A stretch of DNA of 64,000 bases. It comes from Chitinophagaceae bacterium (GTDB lineage: Bacteria > Bacteroidota > Bacteroidia > Chitinophagales > Chitinophagaceae). How positions within the stretch are numbered: position 1 is the first letter of the stretch; each line of letters opens with the position of its first letter. This document shows positions 47,312 to 56,316 of the stretch, piece by piece. The stretch spans positions 119,337 to 183,336 of the forward strand of contig JADKJI010000009.1 in the NCBI GenBank assembly GCA_016721085.1. Direction: 5' to 3'. The position numbers were made by a program, and so were the translations under genes. The notes beneath the pieces were generated by a model. That model was given only the letters and a program-made list of their open reading frames with translations, was not told the origin of the DNA and made no database searches.

Positions 47312-47911
47312 CTAAAATAACTTTGGCAAAATCATCGGGACATCCCTCATATACCTCGCATACTGCTCCCCAAACTGCACCAACAACTTCTTCTCCTCAA
47401 ACCGTATCCCAATCAAAGTATAAATAGTAATCACTACATCACACACTAACATTGTACCGGTAGGATAGATAACTAATAACCCCCAGATAAAAAGAAAAGT
47501 ACCGAGGTATAGCGGATGCCGCACTTTTTTATGGATGCCCTTCATCACCAGTTCTGTTCCAATAGCAACACTTTCTTCATTCTTTGTAAGCCATTCAATA
47601 CCGCTAAGCTTATTGAAATAGTTGCGGATGCAGATCGCCATTATATAAAAGCCGCCACCAGCGATGATGCTACCGATGAGATTCGTATAGAAATTACGCT
47701 GGTATAAGTTGAATGTAGGTAAGGTGATTTGGTAGATGACGATCATCAGCAAAAAAAGAAAAGCCAATATCGAATACCAGAAACGATAGGAGATATAGGC
47801 ATTACCCATCGTAGCCTTCATCTTCTTCTTAACTGAAGTTGAAGCAAATATGCTATGGATAGCACCATAGATTATCCACGCAACGGCTACTATAATATGG
47901 GAGAGGATCAT
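47312..47911 (-). CDS. Isoprenylcysteine carboxyl methyltransferase (ICMT)-family membrane protein
   Basis: A 199-residue membrane protein with about five helices. The C-terminal block KVRHPLYLGTFLFIWGLLVIYPTG ... IRFEEKKLLVQFGEQYARYMRDVPMILP is the ICMT/PEMT-type SAM-binding half seen in bacterial 'isoprenylcysteine carboxyl methyltransferase' and phospholipid methyltransferase relatives. The bacterial substrate is not known. It lies 26 bases downstream of the PQQ-dehydrogenase start on the other side of that gene's 3' end, both on the minus strand. Confidence 0.8.
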   Translation of the reverse strand: MILSHIIVAVAWIIYGAIHSIFASTSVKKKMKATMGNAYISYRFWYSILAFLFLLMIVIYQITLPTFNLYQRNFYTNLIGSIIAGGGFYIMAICIRNYFNKLSGIEWLTKNEESVAIGTELVMKGIHKKVRHPLYLGTFLFIWGLLVIYPTGTMLVCDVVITIYTLIGIRFEEKKLLVQFGEQYARYMRDVPMILPKLF

Positions 47912-47937
47912 GATTGAAAAGAAATGAAGGTATCTCT

Positions 47938-50115
47938 TTATTTCTTAGCAGCTGCTGGTAAGGCAAATGCCAGGTATTTGTCGGACGATTGAGTACGCAG
48001 TTTACCACCTCCACAAGCAATTACAATAAACATCCTTCCTTCCAGTTCAAATACTGCAGGAGTGGCAAAGCCTGGTGCCGGTAAATCATGTTCCCATACT
48101 TGTTTGCCTGTGTATTTGTTGAAAGCCCGCATCTTGGCATCTCTTGCAGCAGCAATGAATACCAATCCGCCGGCAGTTACTACAGGACCACCATAGTTCT
48201 CTGTACCGGTTGGAGGAACTCCTTTTGCTTTGAGGGCTTCGTATTCTCCCAATGGCACTTTCCAAACCAAGTCACCAGTATTGAGGTTGATAGCATTCAA
48301 TGTGCCCCATGGTGGAGTGATACCCGGATATCCATCACTACTCATGAATTTGGTATAGCCGGCCATCTTGTAAGGCATATAGTTCGGATCAGTCAGTGGA
48401 TCAATAGGAACTGCTTTGTATTCTTTCTTTTGCTCAGCTTTCTGGTCGAGGATGAAACTGGCAATGGCATCTTTATCCTGTTGAGATAAGAAGGCAAAGG
48501 CCGGCATCATTCTTCTTCCATTATTAATATGGGTGATGAAAGTTTCGTAAGTATATTTCTTGTTGATATCGACAAGTGCGGGATTGTTGCCTGTTCCTTT
48601 CTGATCCATACCATGACAAACACTGCAGTTATTGGCATAGAGACGTTTACCAGCAAGACCGTAAGTCTCTTTCTTTGGAGTTTCATATTTGTTATCGTAC
48701 ATCTCCATTACCCAGGCCATTTCATTGGCGTTTACATAGAGAATGCCAGTCTCTGGATCAAAAGCCGGACCGCCCCATTCGGCACCACCATCGTAACCAG
48801 GGAAGATGAGGGAAGGCTGCTTGCCCGGTGGTATAAACATCTTGCCTATGCGATAACTATTGATCTGTTCCTGTAATTTCTTCTTGGCGCTATCGGATGC
48901 ATAAGGGTTGATATCTTTTGTGGTCAGTGTCTGGCGAACAAAAGGTGCAGGCTTAACTAAAATAGGTTGCGTAGGCCAGAGCTGATCGCCAGCTAATGCA
49001 TTCAATGTATCTTGTGGCACTTCATTGATTTCGAAGACCGGTTTACCTGATTCCCTTTCGAATACATATACCATTCCGTGTTTGGTAGGTTGGGCTACAG
49101 CTTCTATCTTCTTACCACCAATGTTTAATGTAACAAGGGCTGGGGGAGTGGGAAGGTCTTTATCCCATACATCATGATGCACGAATTGAAAATGCCATTT
49201 GCGTTGGCCGGTGGCAGCATCTAATGCAATCAGACAGTTGGCAAATAAGTTAGAACCTTTGCGTTTTCCTCCATAGAAATCATAAGCGGCAGAACCTGTA
49301 GGGACAAACAATATCCCTTTCTCTTCATCCAATGTAAAGCCACTCCATGAATTGGCGCCGCCAACATTCTTATAGTTATCCTTATCCTCCCATGTCTCAT
49401 AGCCAAATTCACCGGGTTGGGGAATGGTATGGAATATCCAGCGGCGTTTACCGGTTCTTACATCATAAGCGCGTACATGTCCGGGTGCTGCGGGTTGGTC
49501 TTCATCGAGACGGGTACCCACAATCAGCATGTCTTTATAGATAACACCGGGAGTGGTGCTTGTAACCAATAAGTCTTTTACATCTCTGTCGAGGTCATTA
49601 TGTAAATCTATCGAACCCTTATCACCAAATGATGGAATCGGAATGCCTGTCTTTGCATCGATAGCATATAAGATAGAACCTGCAGTGTAGAATAGTCTTT
49701 CATCTGTTTGTCCATCTGTCCAATAAGTAAGACCGCGAACATTGATGAGAGTATGATATGTTGTTTTTGAAGTATCGGTCGTAATCGGCACATAGGGATC
49801 GAAGCTCCATTTCTGTGTTCCTGTGGCTGCATCGAGGGCGAAGAGTTTCATTCTCGGGCTTACTCCATACAGCACTCCGTTTATCATAATGGGATTGCAT
49901 TGCATTTGGGAGTGGTTGGCGGTGTCTACGTCGCCGGTGGAGTAAGTCCATGCGAGTTGCAGTTGAGAGACGTTATTGGTGTCTATCGATGTGATAGATG
50001 AATAGCGAATCATTTCTTTTGATCCGCCGTAGGTTGACCAGGTGTTGTATTGTTTGGTGGGGGAGGTGCAGGAGGCGAGGGTTAGGAGAGTAATGGCAGG
50101 CAGGAGTTTTTTCAT
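47938..50115 (-). CDS. PQQ-dependent dehydrogenase with embedded cytochrome c domain
   Basis: A 725-residue quinoprotein of the glucose/alcohol dehydrogenase type. It is a lipoprotein (LLTLASC lipobox at residues 11-16), so it is attached on the periplasmic side. Propeller repeats include LFALDAATGTQKWSF, LYAIDAKTG, LIALDAATGQRKWHFQFVHHDVWDKDLP (the conserved Trp-docking/active-site segment), GMVYVFERESGKPVFEI and a C-terminal WGTLNAINLNTGDLVWKVPLGEY. Between propeller parts lies a c-type heme domain (CSVCHGMDQKG, distal Met in NNGRRMMPAF), which probably passes electrons on from PQQ. No PQQ-synthesis genes are in this window. Confidence 0.92.
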   Translation of the reverse strand: MKKLLPAITLLTLASCTSPTKQYNTWSTYGGSKEMIRYSSITSIDTNNVSQLQLAWTYSTGDVDTANHSQMQCNPIMINGVLYGVSPRMKLFALDAATGTQKWSFDPYVPITTDTSKTTYHTLINVRGLTYWTDGQTDERLFYTAGSILYAIDAKTGIPIPSFGDKGSIDLHNDLDRDVKDLLVTSTTPGVIYKDMLIVGTRLDEDQPAAPGHVRAYDVRTGKRRWIFHTIPQPGEFGYETWEDKDNYKNVGGANSWSGFTLDEEKGILFVPTGSAAYDFYGGKRKGSNLFANCLIALDAATGQRKWHFQFVHHDVWDKDLPTPPALVTLNIGGKKIEAVAQPTKHGMVYVFERESGKPVFEINEVPQDTLNALAGDQLWPTQPILVKPAPFVRQTLTTKDINPYASDSAKKKLQEQINSYRIGKMFIPPGKQPSLIFPGYDGGAEWGGPAFDPETGILYVNANEMAWVMEMYDNKYETPKKETYGLAGKRLYANNCSVCHGMDQKGTGNNPALVDINKKYTYETFITHINNGRRMMPAFAFLSQQDKDAIASFILDQKAEQKKEYKAVPIDPLTDPNYMPYKMAGYTKFMSSDGYPGITPPWGTLNAINLNTGDLVWKVPLGEYEALKAKGVPPTGTENYGGPVVTAGGLVFIAAARDAKMRAFNKYTGKQVWEHDLPAPGFATPAVFELEGRMFIVIACGGGKLRTQSSDKYLAFALPAAAKK

Positions 50116-50165
50116 GTGTGTTATATTTTTGGAATACGATTGCCGGGAAAACGGGAAATGTTATA

Positions 50166-50215
50166 ACCGCAGAGACGCAGAGGAACGCCCCCCCGCGTCA
50201 CTGCGTCTCTGCGGT
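50166..50215. repeat. GCAGAGACGC-family palindrome
   Basis: Perfect 15-bp arms (ACCGCAGAGACGCAG at 50166-50180, CTGCGTCTCTGCGGT at 50201-50215) with a 20-base loop, between the start of the PQQ dehydrogenase gene and the end of the Gfo/Idh/MocA gene (tandem minus-strand genes). Confidence 0.8.
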
Positions 50216-50224
50216 GAAAGAAAA

Positions 50225-51437
50225 TCAACCAAGGACTCTCTCCGAGATTTTACCAGTCTTCTTATCCTTCAATATCACCTTCTTCGCCCCATAATGCGTC
50301 ACTTCTTCCTTCACTAAATAATGATCAGCGTCGTAATCAACGAGGTGACTGTCTTTGCCAACGTTTTCACGGCCACGCCAGATATCGAGTTTAACGGGTT
50401 CCCATTGTTTCGTTTTGGCAGAGCGATAGGCGGCGTCGAGTACACAGTTCACTACATAGCCATCGTAGAAAGTCTCTTTGGGAGCAACACCTTTCTCGAG
50501 ACTATTAAACATATCCATGAACATATGATTGTAACCGAGTTCATTCAGTTCATCTCCTACCGGGAATAGCCAACCGCTATTGCTTTCTGCTTTCTCTGCC
50601 ACATAATCGGCTCCTTTGCCGGTGGTGAACATATCGAAGCCGGTGCGGAGGAAACTATTGATCCAGATGGTTCCTTCGGTACCCATCACTTCATCACGAA
50701 GATCGAGACCGCCACGGAATGTCCAGCTTACTTCGAATTGGGCGATAGCGCCATTCTCGTATTTTATCAATCCGATGGAATGATCTTCTGCATCGATAGG
50801 TTTTACCTGGGTATCGGCCCAGCACATTACTTCTACGGGACGGATATCTTTACCGATATAGCTGCGGGTAATTTCTACGCAATGACAGCCCAGGTCGAGG
50901 ATACAACCGCCACCTGCTTTTTCAATATCCCAGAACCAATCGCTGTGCGGGCCAGGATGTGTTTCGCGTGATTTGGCCCAGAGGATTCTTCCTAAGGCAC
51001 CATTCTTCACACTCTCGTGAGCTTTCAAAAACTTCGGAGTATATACAAGGTCTTCGAGATAGCCGTTGAAGATGCCGGCTTTCTCTACCGCTTCGAGCAT
51101 TCGCTTGGCTTCTTCGGCATTACGGCCCAAAGGCTTGGTAGTGATCACAGCTTTTTTGTGTTTGCAGCAGAGTAATACGGCTGCTTCGTGCAGGTTGTTG
51201 GGAAGAGAAATACATACTACATCCACATCGGGATGAGCTACGGCTTCTTCCATATCGGTTGTCCAATGAGCACAATTGATAATCTTCAGCGAACTTCTTC
51301 GCGCTTTCTTCGCGGCGGGAGTAGATGCTTACGATTTTGTCTTTGTTACGGTAACCTTGGAGGGAGTCGGCGTAGAATCTTCCAATGAAGCCGGAGCCGA
51401 GCATGGCAATTGCTAAGTTTATGTTTTTGTTTAGCAT
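50225..51437 (-). CDS. Gfo/Idh/MocA family oxidoreductase, one frameshift
   Basis: An NAD(P)-dependent sugar or inositol-type dehydrogenase of about 403 residues. The Rossmann start is IAMLGSGFIGRFYADSLQGY (GxGxxG), followed after a slip at about 51268-51278 by HWTTDMEEAVAHPDVDVVCISLPNNLHEAAVL, the catalytic-lysine motif TTKPLGRN, and the substrate segment GGGCILDLGCHCVEI. The C-terminal domain (EVMCWADTQVKPIDAEDHSIGLIKYENGAIAQFEVSW) is the usual alpha/beta half. It is followed on the same strand by the PQQ dehydrogenase. The MFS carrier upstream makes a sugar or polyol catabolic unit likely. Confidence 0.9.
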
Positions 51438-51528
51438 GGTTGAAGAAGTTCCATTTGTTCAAGGCAAGGACGCCACGCCAATGCATTCCTCAAGAGTCTC
51501 CGGTTCTCTGCGGTTATAAGATTAAAAA

Positions 51529-52770
51529 TTAGACAGCTTGTTTTCTTTCGTTTTTAAAGAACAGCACAAACAACAACAACACCACCACCGCTATCCCCGC
51601 CGGTACCATCCACACACTTGCCCAATCGGTGACTGCAGCATCGCCAGTGCCGATTGTATATTTATCTTTCACGATTCCGGATAAAACAGAACCGATGAAC
51701 ATACCTAATCCATATGTAGCGAGGGAGATCAATCCCTGCGCGGAGCTCTTGATCTTTTCTCCGGCTTTCTGATCGGCATAGATCATTCCGCTTACGAAGA
51801 AGAAATCGTAACAGATACCATGGAGTAAGATACCACCATAAAGCATCCATTCGCCAGCTCCGGAGTTGCCATAGCTAAAGAATAAGAAACGGATGATCCA
51901 GGCAACGAGTCCTACGATGAGGATGTTCTTGATACCGAGTCGGCGATACGCCAATGGTAACAATAACATGAAGATCACTTCGGAAGCTTGTCCGAGACTC
52001 ATCTTATTTTCTACAAAGAAGTTGGGTATTACAGCGCCGGGATTAGCAGCAACAAATCCTGCTTTATATGTATCGGTGATGGATGGATTGGCCATGGCGT
52101 AGTAAAACGACAATGGGATACATATCAAAACCGATGCAATAAAGAATATGGAGAATGAACGGTTCTTGAATAATACAAAGGCGTCTTTACCCAATATTTG
52201 CGCCACACTCACCGGACCTTTTATTGTAGGAGGCGTTTTGGGAAGTGTGAAAGAATACAATCCAATTACGATGGCTGTAACCATTGATATCTGGAAGATG
52301 GTCACTTTATCGCCCCAGTTCATATAGCCGATGAAATTGGTAACGGCTATCCAGGCGATGGTACCGAATACGCGGATGATGGGGAATTCCTTCGCAGGAT
52401 TATCCATCTGGCGCATACAGATAGAACTGGTGAGGGCTATACATGGACCGAAGGTCAAGCAGTATAGCAACATCATCCAATAGAAAGTATCATAATCGGT
52501 GATCTGAGTAAGGGAGAAGAGGATAGCGGCACCAACGAGGTTCAGGATGCCTAATACTCTTTCAGCATTAAAGAAACGGTCGGCGATGATACCAACAAAG
52601 AACGGCGAGGCGATCATAGCGATGGAGAAAGTGGCATATATATTACCTACCTGTGCTCCGGTGAAATTGATAGCGAAAAGGTACTTGGATAATTGTCCGT
52701 ACCAGGCTCCCCAGACCACGAACTGTAAGAACATCATGATCATTAGCTGGATGCGGGTGGAATTCTTCAT
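51529..52770 (-). CDS. MFS transporter, nucleoside permease (NupG)-like
   Basis: About 413 residues with twelve transmembrane helices. The chosen ATG at 52770 gives MKNSTRIQLMIMMFLQFVVWGAWYGQLSKYLF; the GAWY motif in helix 1 and QVGNIYATFSIAMIASPFFVGIIADRFFNAERVLG after it are typical of nucleoside:H+ symporters. Later segments are CLTFGPCIALTSSICMRQM, EFPIIRVFGTIAWIAVTNFIG, and FFFVSGMIYADQKAGEKIKSSAQGLISLATYGLGMFIGS. An open extension of 35 codons upstream is made of the AATTTGAA simple repeat and is not coding. It probably forms an operon with the oxidoreductase; the real substrate may be a sugar or polyol. Confidence 0.88.
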   Translation of the reverse strand: MKNSTRIQLMIMMFLQFVVWGAWYGQLSKYLFAINFTGAQVGNIYATFSIAMIASPFFVGIIADRFFNAERVLGILNLVGAAILFSLTQITDYDTFYWMMLLYCLTFGPCIALTSSICMRQMDNPAKEFPIIRVFGTIAWIAVTNFIGYMNWGDKVTIFQISMVTAIVIGLYSFTLPKTPPTIKGPVSVAQILGKDAFVLFKNRSFSIFFIASVLICIPLSFYYAMANPSITDTYKAGFVAANPGAVIPNFFVENKMSLGQASEVIFMLLLPLAYRRLGIKNILIVGLVAWIIRFLFFSYGNSGAGEWMLYGGILLHGICYDFFFVSGMIYADQKAGEKIKSSAQGLISLATYGLGMFIGSVLSGIVKDKYTIGTGDAAVTDWASVWMVPAGIAVVVLLLFVLFFKNERKQAV

Positions 52771-52822
52771 GTTGGCGGGTTGTTTAAAGTGAGGGGGGAA
52801 ATTACGGAAAAAACGAATGGGA

Positions 52823-52922
52823 GGAATTTGAAAATTTGGGAATTTGAAGATTTGAGAATGAACAGCCGAATACAAATTTGAAAATTTGAAAATATGGAAA
52901 TGTGGAAATGAACAGCCAATAC
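52823..52922. repeat. AATTTGAA-type simple repeat with AACAGCCAATAC ends (copy 1)
   Basis: Degenerate 7-8-base units (AATTTGAA, AAATTTGA, AAATATGG) alternate with AACAGCC(G)AATAC. A closely similar stretch lies at 54770-54876, so the pair flanks hutH as direct repeats about 1.95 kb apart. Confidence 0.75.
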
Positions 52923-53188
52923 AGTTTACATGAGGGATAACCAGGAAGGCGGGAAGGGTTGTTCTTTAATATTCAAAGGTTAATTAATTCCTTTCACGTC
53001 ACCCCTGCGGGCAGGGTCTCCTAAAAAAAATTCAATAATTAGTTAATGTCACTAATTATTGACCTTTAGGGGACCCTGCTTCGCGGGGTGATGAAGTGAA
53101 ATTACTATTAGTAGACCTATTGATATAATAGAAAAACAACCCTTCCCGGTTATCCCTGTTATTCCGCGGTGAATTGTATTGGCTGTTC
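52910..53188. repeat. Nested imperfect inverted repeat (~280 bp) upstream of hutH
   Basis: The outer arms (52910-52963 and 53136-53188) share GAACAGCCAATACA, GGGATAACC and GGGAAGGGTTGTT in inverted order. Inside are inner arms (52993-53022 with CACCCCTGCGGGCAGGG, and 53068-53100 with CCCTGCTTCGCGGGGTG). At the centre is an AATAATTA / TAATTATT pair. The inner arms belong to the CACCCCTGC family also found at 56307-56412 and 56680-56705. Nothing coding is seen in the gap 52771-53252. Confidence 0.7.
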
Positions 53189-53252
53189 GCATTTAGCATC
53201 CATCTAGCATCCCGCTAAAATTCTACTTACATTTGAGGTTTAACCGCTTGTT

Positions 53253-54786
53253 ATGACCAACACTTTCTCTTACGGTGCTGAACGAATGACCGTGCCAATT
53301 GCAATAGACCTCGCCTCCGGAAAACGCAAAGGCATATTAACCGATGCAGTAAAACAAAGAATCCGCCAGAGCCAGCAATATGTACAACAGATAGTAGCAG
53401 AGAATAAGACCGTATATGGCGTAAATACCGGCTTCGGTATTCTCGCCAATACACCCATTTCAGAAGCCGATACCGCCACCCTTCAATTTAAAATCTTACA
53501 AAGCCATAGCGTTGGCGTTGGCGATCCCATTCCGGTGGAAGTGGCCAAGCTCATGCTCATCACCAAAGTGCAGGCACTGGCCCAGGGCTATAGCGGCGTG
53601 CAACTCGAAACCCTCGAACGTATTTTATGGCATATAGATAATGATATCATTCCCGTTGTTCCGGAAAAGGGGAGTGTAGGAGCTTCAGGTGATTTGGCTC
53701 CACTCGCTCACCTCTTCTTACCCCCTGATCGGATTAGGCGAAGTGTACCATAAAGGAACCCGCAACCAGCAACCCGTAACTCGCAACCCTCCTGTAACCC
53801 TAAAACAATTCAAACTTGATCCAATAAGTTTAGGACCCAAAGAAGGCCTAGCCTTAATAAACGGCACCCAATTCATCCTATCCTTCGCCGTCAAAGCCGT
53901 TCAACGCATGCAGAACTGTCTCGACGCTGCCGATATTATCGGTGCTATGAGTTTGGAAGCATTGACGGGTACAAAAGCTCCATTTGATGAAAGACTGCAT
54001 GAACTACGTCCTTATGATGGGTCGATACTGGTGGCGAAACGATTAAGAACATTATTGGAAGGATCGGAGATCATGCAGAGTCATATGGATTGCGGACGCG
54101 TACAGGATCCATATTCATTGCGTTGCATGCCGCAGGTTCATGGTGCCAGTCGCAATGCCTGGATGCATCTGAAAGAATTAACAGAAATCGAATTAAACTC
54201 GGTGACCGATAATCCTATCATACTGGGTGCCGATGATACCATCAGTGGTGGTAACTTCCACGGACAACCACTGGCATTACCGCTCGACTATGCCTGCTTC
54301 GCCGCCGCCGAGATCGGTAATATCAGTGACCGTCGTTGTTATTTATTACTCGAAGGCAAATGGGGACTTCCCATGTTATTGATGAAGGATGTGGGATTGA
54401 ATAGCGGTTTCATGATTCCGCAGTATACAACGGCGGCATTGGTAACAGAGAATAAGACCTTGTGTTTCCCGGCGAGTGCCGATAGTATTCCCACTTCCCT
54501 GGGACAAGAAGATCATGTGAGCATGGGATCTATCAGTGGAAGGAAGTTGAATAAGGTATTGGATAATCTGGAGTTTATTTTGGCGATAGAATTGTTGAGT
54601 GCTTGTCAGGCTATTGAGTTCCGTCGTCCATTAAAGAGTTCACAGTTATTGGAAGCTGCGCATGAGTATGTGCGTGAGCATGTTGGTTTTGCGAGTGAGG
54701 ATAGGATATTTGCGGATGATATAAATAAGGTGGCGGGGGTGATTAAAGACTTCAGCTTTGTAGAGAGTGGGAATTTGAAAATTTGA
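53253..54786 (+). CDS. hutH: Histidine ammonia-lyase, one frameshift, with heptamer-repeat insertion
   Basis: It deaminates histidine to urocanate. The MIO cofactor forms from Ala144-Ser145-Gly146 in GSVGASGDLAPLAHLF. Other family blocks are YGVNTGFG, QDPYSLRCMPQVHGA, ELNSVTDNP, SGGNFHGQP and QEDHVSMGS. The frame slips at a run of five C (53721-53725). Four C give LPLIGLGEVYHKG. Directly afterwards an unusual TRNQQPVTRNPPV stretch is encoded by AACCCGC-type heptamers (53757-53791). The last residues (ESGNLKI) come from the AATTTGAA repeat that begins at 54770. Joined length is about 511 residues. Confidence 0.92.
53757..53791 (+). repeat. Heptanucleotide tandem repeat inside hutH
   Basis: Five consecutive 7-base units (AACCCGC, AACCAGC, AACCCGT, AACTCGC, AACCCTC) translated as part of a TRNQQPVTRNPP segment between the YHKG and FKLDPISLGPKEGLALINGTQ blocks of histidine ammonia-lyase. 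The same unit type is found in hutU. Confidence 0.85.
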
Positions 54787-54876
54787 TAATTTGAAGATTT
54801 GAGAATGAACAGCCGAATACAAATTTGAAGATTTGAAAATATGTTAATTTGGAAATTAACAGCCAACAGCCAATAC
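54770..54876. repeat. AATTTGAA-type simple repeat (copy 2)
   Basis: Begins inside the last codons of hutH (GGGAATTTGAAAATTTG) and continues past its stop, with AACAGCCGAATAC and a final AACAGCCAACAGCCAATAC. It matches 52823-52922 in order and orientation. Confidence 0.75.
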
Positions 54877-55113
54877 GCGAAGGTCTCCCAAATAGGAAAA
54901 ACTTTCGCGGAGCTGTAGGCGTTCATTCAAAACTTACAAATTATCACATCTTCAAAGCTGTTTCGGCGGGGGGAGGCTGTTATTTTCTTTACAAATCTTA
55001 AGAAAACCTTCCCGAAATTTCAAGGATTCTTTTAACATTTCTCTTTCCACCCCGGCATTGCATTTGCAACATTTTCAACAGGTGATTTTACCAAATCAAT
55101 CAAAATCCAGCAA
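54877..55113. other. Intergenic stretch upstream of the DUF6515 gene
   Basis: Contains a weak CGCGAAG / CTTTCGCG stem (about 54876-54911) that could follow hutH as a terminator, a G-rich run (GGCGGGGGGAGG, 54965) and an A/T-rich leader before the DUF6515 gene. No ORF or promoter match is convincing. Confidence 0.4.
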
Positions 55114-55953
55114 ATGAAATCAAAAGCTCTACTCATTACCGCCATCGCACTTATCCTCACCATTATTGCTTTTTCGGTGCAGGCCCAGCGGGGCAATGGC
55201 CGTGGCAATGGAAGAGGTGATGACCACCGCAATAATGGCCGCTATGGTCGCAACGACCGTGATGATCGTTATGGACGTTACGACCGTGGCAGAAATTATG
55301 GTTATAGTTATCGCGCTCCCTATCGCTCTTATGGATATAATTATGGGTATCGGCCGTATTACCGTCCTCCCGTATTTAGTTTTAGTTACCCGAGGGTAAT
55401 GATACCTTTCGGTGGATTTAACTTTTACTTCTCTAATGGCTATTACTATCGTAACTGGGGCGGATCGTATCGGGTGGTGATGCCACCAGTAGGTATCCGG
55501 ATCAATGTTCTGCCTCCGGGTTATCGCAGCTATTATTATGGTAACGATCCTTACTATTATTATGGTGGAACGTATTACCGTCCTTATAACAACCAGTTTG
55601 AAGTGGTAGAGCCACCAATGGGGGCTTCATTACCTGAGTTACCTACGGGTGCCAAGGTAACTGTCATCAACGGACAGAAATTCTATGAACTCAATGGAAC
55701 TTTTTATAAGGAAGATATAAGGGAGAATAGTGAGTTATGGTATACGGTGGTGGGAAAGAATGGGAGATTGGATACTGAGTATCTGAATCAATCTCAGATA
55801 AATCCCAATCAATCCATTAATGAACCGGTTATAGGAGATCTAGTTGATAAGTTGCCGGAAGATTCTCATTCTATTATTATCAATGGACAGAAATTGTTTT
55901 TGAGTCCGGGGGGTGTTTATTATCAGGAGGTGATAGAGAAGGAGACGGTATGA
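55114..55953 (+). CDS. DUF6515 family exported protein, Arg/Gly/Tyr-rich
   Basis: A 279-residue protein with a signal peptide (LLITAIALILTIIAFSVQAQ). Residues 25-85 are low-complexity Arg/Gly/Asn/Asp/Tyr (RGNGRGNGRGDDHRNNGRYGR). The body contains FSYPRVMIPFGGFNFYFSNGYYYRNWGGSYRVVMPPVGIRINVLPPGY and two repeats of the form LPxGAK/SHxxxINGQKxxxxxGxxYxE (about 186-205 and 252-275), the DUF6515 pattern. It may be a periplasmic or outer-membrane-associated protein. Its position between hutH and hutU is not explained by function. Confidence 0.8.
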   Translation: MKSKALLITAIALILTIIAFSVQAQRGNGRGNGRGDDHRNNGRYGRNDRDDRYGRYDRGRNYGYSYRAPYRSYGYNYGYRPYYRPPVFSFSYPRVMIPFGGFNFYFSNGYYYRNWGGSYRVVMPPVGIRINVLPPGYRSYYYGNDPYYYYGGTYYRPYNNQFEVVEPPMGASLPELPTGAKVTVINGQKFYELNGTFYKEDIRENSELWYTVVGKNGRLDTEYLNQSQINPNQSINEPVIGDLVDKLPEDSHSIIINGQKLFLSPGGVYYQEVIEKETV

Positions 55954-55991
55954 TATAAAGTAGTTGGGAAATAGTCTTATTTGTTTTTTTT

Positions 55992-56035
55992 CACCGCAGA
56001 GACGCGGAGACGCAGAGGGGAAACTCTCTGCGTTT
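55992..56035. repeat. GCAGAGACGC-family palindrome, right arm truncated
   Basis: The left arm CACCGCAGAGACGCGGAGAC is complete. The right arm stops after CTCTCTGCG and runs into a T homopolymer and a G/C-rich stretch. It may be a genuine deletion or a consensus error; the following 600 bases contain obvious artefacts. Confidence 0.6.
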
Positions 56036-56126
56036 TTTTTTCCTGCGACCTCTCGCCGCGGCGGGAGGGGGGCGCCTCCACGAACAGGGAAATGGTTTAG
56101 TTTGTTGGTTTTAGATTGATTTTCCT

Positions 56127-56316
56127 TTAAGGCGATAAGTCATCATATAAAGTGGTTAATAGAATTATCCTGTTTTCCCTTCCTCCCTTTTAAGCGCTTT
56201 TCCATTACAATTGCTTCTTCTATTCTAGGGAAGCTTTCATAATAAACTAGTTTATTGCAATTGTATTTAGCGCTAAATGGAGAATTTGTCTTTATGTTCA
56301 TAAATTCTGTCGTCTC
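56127..56316 (-). pseudogene. GIY-YIG nuclease family gene, 3' remnant
   Basis: Reading the minus strand with two frame changes gives RIYEHKDKF, SAKYNCNKLVYYESFPRIEEAIVMEKRLKGRK and ENRIILLTTLYDDLSP (stop at 56127-56129). This is the C-terminal two-thirds of the small GIY-YIG nuclease family common in Bacteroidota: 'RRxYEHK', 'YNxxKLVYYE' and 'EAIxREKxLKG' are its hallmarks. The N-terminal part with the GIY and YIG strands is missing: a CACCCCTGC-type palindromic repeat (56307-56412) starts exactly where it should be. A remnant, not a functional gene. Confidence 0.75.

Noticed and set aside
52771..52875. N-terminal extension of the MFS transporter
   Set aside because: It is encoded by the AATTTGAA simple repeat; the ATG at 52770 begins the conserved first helix.
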